Source: Alkalihalobacillus alcalophilus ATCC 27647 = CGMCC 1.3604 (GTDB lineage: Bacteria; Bacillota; Bacilli; Bacillales; Bacillaceae_D). From it: DNA of 18,200 nucleotides. Positions 16,183 through 18,200 of the stretch are shown one piece after another. A program made the translations under genes and the position numbers. The stretch lies in the NCBI RefSeq assembly GCF_000292245.2, contig NZ_ALPT02000078.1, positions 1 through 18,200 of the forward strand. Reading direction: 5' to 3'. The notes under the pieces were generated by a model, which was not told the DNA's origin, did no database searches, and worked only from the letters and a program-made list of their open reading frames with translations. Positions within the stretch are counted from its first letter, which is position 1. Each line of letters begins with the position of its first letter.

Positions 16183-17153
16183 ATGAATATGGAAGCTACT
16201 CATCCTTTTTTACCCTATCTCTCTACCGACTATTCACGTAAGATTTTAAGTGAACATTATCAAAAAGCTGGCATTGCTTATCCCGATACAAGAAGCTATG
16301 CTACTTGCTATTCCTTTATTTCGCATTTAAAACATGGTTGTTTATACTACGAACAAGCTCAAGTTGCACCTTTAGAAATAAAACCGCTTCTTTTATTTTA
16401 CGGTTTTATTCAATTAATGAAAGCCATTATTTTAACAAAAGATGACCAATATCCCTCGAATAGTCAGGTATTAGCCCATGGAGTTACAACGCGAAAAAGA
16501 AAAAAACAACTTATCGCTTTTTAGATGATGAAGTCAAAATTCAACGAAATGGCTTATTTAGTCACTTTCTTTTCAAATTGTTTCACATGAAACATGTCGA
16601 AGGAGAGAAGCTTTTGATGAAAGATCTTTTAATACAAATAGCCGATCTTCATCCCCTCTTTGAAACACTTAACCAAAAAAAAGAAGCATTTTCTTTAAAA
16701 AAAGACAAAGCTCATATCTTAATTCCAATTGACATACTAGACTCCTACCATATGACAACTAATCGTTTTACTCAATTTCTTGAAAATAGTATTAAGGATT
16801 CATCTCAAAAGAGCCGGTACATAAATATAACAGAAACAAAGGACTTTTTAAAACTTCATTCTAATATTATCGGAAGGAAAAACCATTCACCATTTTTAAA
16901 AGACTTAAACAATAATTATTATCTTTTTACAGAAAGGGACAAATACCTTCCTTTCCCAGAAATCGCTTCTCATTATTTACTTCTTTATAATTTAAGTATG
17001 ATCTGTCGATATGAGACAGAATGGTGGAGTGATTTACTTTCAACCTTTGACGGTAAAGACTTACCCTTTATTTTAGCTTTCCTTGATATCGTCCCCAAAA
17101 AATCACTACAGTTATTTCAAGAACTTTTATTACCTGCACCTTCTAATGATTAA
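16183..17153 (+). pseudogene. yaaC: yaaC, split by a -1 frameshift
   Basis: Divergent from guaB, this locus matches YaaC of Bacillus, a ~315-residue protein of unknown function. The upstream frame (16183-16524, 113 codons) reads to HGVTTRKRKK and then stops after five off-frame residues. The rest, beginning TTYRFLDDEVKIQRNG, lies in the -1 frame and runs to 17153. A single missing A in the seven-A run at 16500-16506, or a -1 slip there, restores one 323-residue frame of the expected family length. In the zero frame the run reads (AG)A AAA AAA, a canonical -1 slippery heptamer. Inside the second part, AAGGAG (16600-16605) precedes TTG 16614 and ATG 16617, so the C-terminal part could also be started independently. 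The 5' start has a GAGG ribosome binding site. It could be a recent null, a recoded gene or a read error. Confidence 0.8.
16579..16594 (+). promoter_or_regulatory. parS-like palindrome (candidate ParB/Spo0J site)
   Basis: TGTTTCACATGAAACA matches the Bacillus parS consensus TGTTNCACGTGAAACA at all positions but one (A for G in the centre). It lies inside yaaC and encodes LFHMKH, so coding constraint could also explain it. A related weaker site is at 17352-17367. Confidence 0.4.
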
Positions 17154-17182
17154 AGGCGATGTCCGATAAAGTAAATGAAAAA

Positions 17183-17216
17183 CCGGTAACATTTTAAACG
17201 AGAAAAATGTTACCGG
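17183..17216. terminator. Strong bidirectional hairpin between yaaC and the right-end block
   Basis: CCGGTAACATTTT (17183-17195) pairs perfectly over 13 bp with 17204-17216 around an 8-nt loop. On the minus strand it is followed by TTTTTC and would end transcripts coming from the right. On the plus strand it follows yaaC by 30 nt. A second 8-bp hairpin (17217-17224 with 17236-17243) abuts it. Confidence 0.8.
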
Positions 17217-17270
17217 CTTCCATTATATTTATTGGAATGGAAGTGGATGGCATACTTCTAACCGTTCCCG

Positions 17271-17290
17271 AAAATCATACTCCGCGTCCT
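17271..17290 (+). repeat. Short dispersed repeat copy (inverted relative to 13-32)
   Basis: These 20 bp match the reverse complement of window positions 13-32 at 19 of 20 positions. A shorter related copy (aatcatactcYgcg core) is at 186-199. The surrounding 17244-17379 shows no gene. Confidence 0.6.
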
Positions 17291-17379
17291 AGGGAGTGGG
17301 GCAAAAAGAAGAACATGTCGATTTTTATGTTTATAAATTCATTTATTGAAGCCTTTCATGTGAAACAATTACTTAAAAG

Positions 17380-17511
17380 CTACTCATCCGTTTTAGAACG
17401 CTGATCTTTATTTCTTTTAACTCCTTTACTATTGTCACCACTAATAGGTGTTTGCCCATGTAATTGTGGAGCATTTTGATTACGGCTTCCTTTATTATAT
17501 TTTTTTGTCAT
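17380..17511 (-). CDS. Small hydrophilic protein, possibly a small spore protein
   Basis: I do not firmly recognise this 43-residue, very polar protein (rich in Lys, Asn, Gln, Arg and Ser; no Cys or Trp). Its middle, GQTPISGDNSKGVKRN, loosely recalls the PLSGSxKVKNRN part of SspP-type small acid-soluble spore proteins; this is a weak similarity from memory. The start is ATG 17509-17511, with AAAGGAG 9 nt upstream; an ATG three codons earlier touches that site. The reading frame stays open to 17814. A longer 115-residue form from ATG 17725-17727 would add a hydrophobic segment and a basic region, but it runs out of the repeat region and its AAGGAG is only 1 nt from the ATG. The transcript would end at the 17183-17216 hairpin. 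Confidence 0.5.
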   Translation of the reverse strand: MTKKYNKGSRNQNAPQLHGQTPISGDNSKGVKRNKDQRSKTDE

Positions 17512-17737
17512 GTTAGTCATCTCCTTTCTTATTTCATATTTATTTTGTCCTGTTTTATCAATCTTATGTTTGTTCAAATATAGCTTTACCCTATCAAATC
17601 CATAAAACATTATATATTGCTTACCACCTTTTAAACGTCCCATTAAATATCTATTTCTATGAAACAAGACTAGACTATATCCTGTAACCACAACAGCTAT
17701 CAATTTAGCCTTATATCCTCTTGGCATACTCCTTATA

Positions 17738-17918
17738 CATACTAAAAAGCACACCCCTACTGGAATGTGTTTTATCTGCTTGGCAACGTCACGCCCGATC
17801 CCTAGTTGATTCATAAGGCTTTTTCAATGATGTCTCTCATGAGGTTCTTTTTTAGAAGCTGTTCCTTCGCAGCTGCTGCCCCTGACGGGCCAGAGCTCTC
17901 CAGCACCCGAGCGTTCTC
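17738..17918 (-). repeat. Right-end tandem repeat, unit 1 (rRNA-tail unit, short form)
   Basis: This 181-bp unit shares most of its sequence with unit 2 at 17925-18200. Read on the minus strand it contains GACGTTGCCAAGC (17778-17790), identical to the last bases typical of Bacillus 5S rRNA, followed by a degenerate hairpin (17747-17757 with 17762-17772) and a U run. The reading frames through it look spurious. Confidence 0.7.
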
Positions 17919-17930
17919 TTTATGCATACT

Positions 17931-17959
17931 AAAAAGCACATTCCTACTGGAATGTGCTT
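17931..17959 (-). terminator. rRNA-operon-type terminator
   Basis: On the minus strand, AAGCACATTCC (17949-17959) and its perfect 11-bp partner (17934-17944) enclose a 4-nt loop, followed by a U run. It lies 4 nt after the 5S-like tail, the usual place for an rrn terminator. Confidence 0.82.
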
Positions 17960-17987
17960 TATCGCTTGGCAACGTCCTACTGGCTCT

Positions 17988-18064
17988 TCGGTTGTCTTCT
18001 TCAGGGAAGTGCGGCATGTCGCTTTTCCGCGAGGTTTCTCACGATGCTGCACGAAGACAACCGA
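17988..18064. repeat. Long imperfect palindrome inside unit 2
   Basis: A 12-bp perfect inverted repeat, TCGGTTGTCTTC (17988-17999) with 18053-18064, is extended inward by a 9-bp pair (18009-18017 with 18044-18052, one G-T). It fills most of the 96-bp module absent from unit 1. Confidence 0.7.
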
Positions 18065-18200
18065 TTCGTCTTACGCCTGACTCCTAGTTGATTCATGAGG
18101 CTTTTTCAATGATGTCTCTCACGAGGTTCTTTTTTAGAAGCTGATCCTTCGCAGCTGCTGCCCCTATCGGGCCAGAGCTCTTCACCGCCTGAGCGTTCTC

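Larger units (their letters stand above)
17925..18200 (-). repeat. Right-end tandem repeat, unit 2 (rRNA-tail unit, long form)
   Basis: This 276-bp unit runs to the window edge and may continue. It matches unit 1 except for an extra 96 bp (17977-18072). On the minus strand AGTAGGACGTTGCCAAGC (17964-17981) equals the 3' end of a typical Bacillus 5S rRNA; the 5S body is absent here. A perfect terminator follows it. Two frames with ATG codons cross the unit, but they share no codon pattern with real genes and are treated as chance. Confidence 0.7.

Noticed and set aside
17207..17404. 65-codon plus-strand ORF
   Set aside because: It starts inside a terminator arm and reads through the short dispersed repeat; there is no ribosome binding site.
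17811..18052. Two overlapping minus-strand ORFs of 66-68 codons
   Set aside because: They run across the tandem repeat units, terminator and palindrome in different frames and lack ribosome binding sites. The equivalent frames are not preserved between the two units.

Overview
The window is a near-origin chromosomal segment of a low-GC, spore-forming Bacillota, probably a Bacillaceae member of the alkaliphile/halophile type. The evidence is gene order plus protein similarity recognised by eye. Read right to left, the minus strand carries guaB, dacA, serS, tRNA-Ser, tadA, SRP RNA (scr), dnaX, yaaK, recR, yaaL and bofA, with yaaC divergent from guaB. This is the Bacillus subtilis origin-proximal order, shown here in reverse orientation. 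bofA and yaaC mark a sporulating Bacillus relative.

Layout. 1-245 is non-coding and holds fragments of a short dispersed repeat. 246-3439 (minus) is a dnaX-yaaK-recR-yaaL-bofA cluster for replication, repair and sporulation checkpoint functions. 3511-3912 is an A-B-A-B array of ~120-bp palindromic repeats. 3973-4364 holds the large Bacillus-type SRP RNA with its promoter and terminator. tadA and tRNA-Ser(UGA), the latter with its own promoter and terminator, follow. 5418-11280 is an inserted peptide-type ABC importer: a lipoprotein binding protein on the minus strand, divergent from two permeases and two ATPases on the plus strand. serS (minus) lies under a serine T-box with a UCC specifier. 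dacA and guaB follow, then plus-strand yaaC, which is split by a -1 frameshift. The right end, 17154-18200, has a strong hairpin, a 43-codon small ORF and two tandem repeat units. Each unit contains a rho-independent terminator next to the last bases of a 5S rRNA, so an rRNA operon probably ends just beyond the right edge (inference).

Compared with B. subtilis, pdxS-pdxT are missing between dacA and serS, and dck-dgk-yaaH-yaaI are missing between tRNA-Ser and tadA. The importer sits between serS and tRNA-Ser. The core genes look ordinary. The parts worth a second look are the yaaC frameshift at a perfect A AAA AAA heptamer, the covarying repeat array after scr, the rRNA-tail repeat units with an extra 96-bp palindromic module, two parS-like sites, and a 20-bp inverted repeat shared by the two ends of the window.
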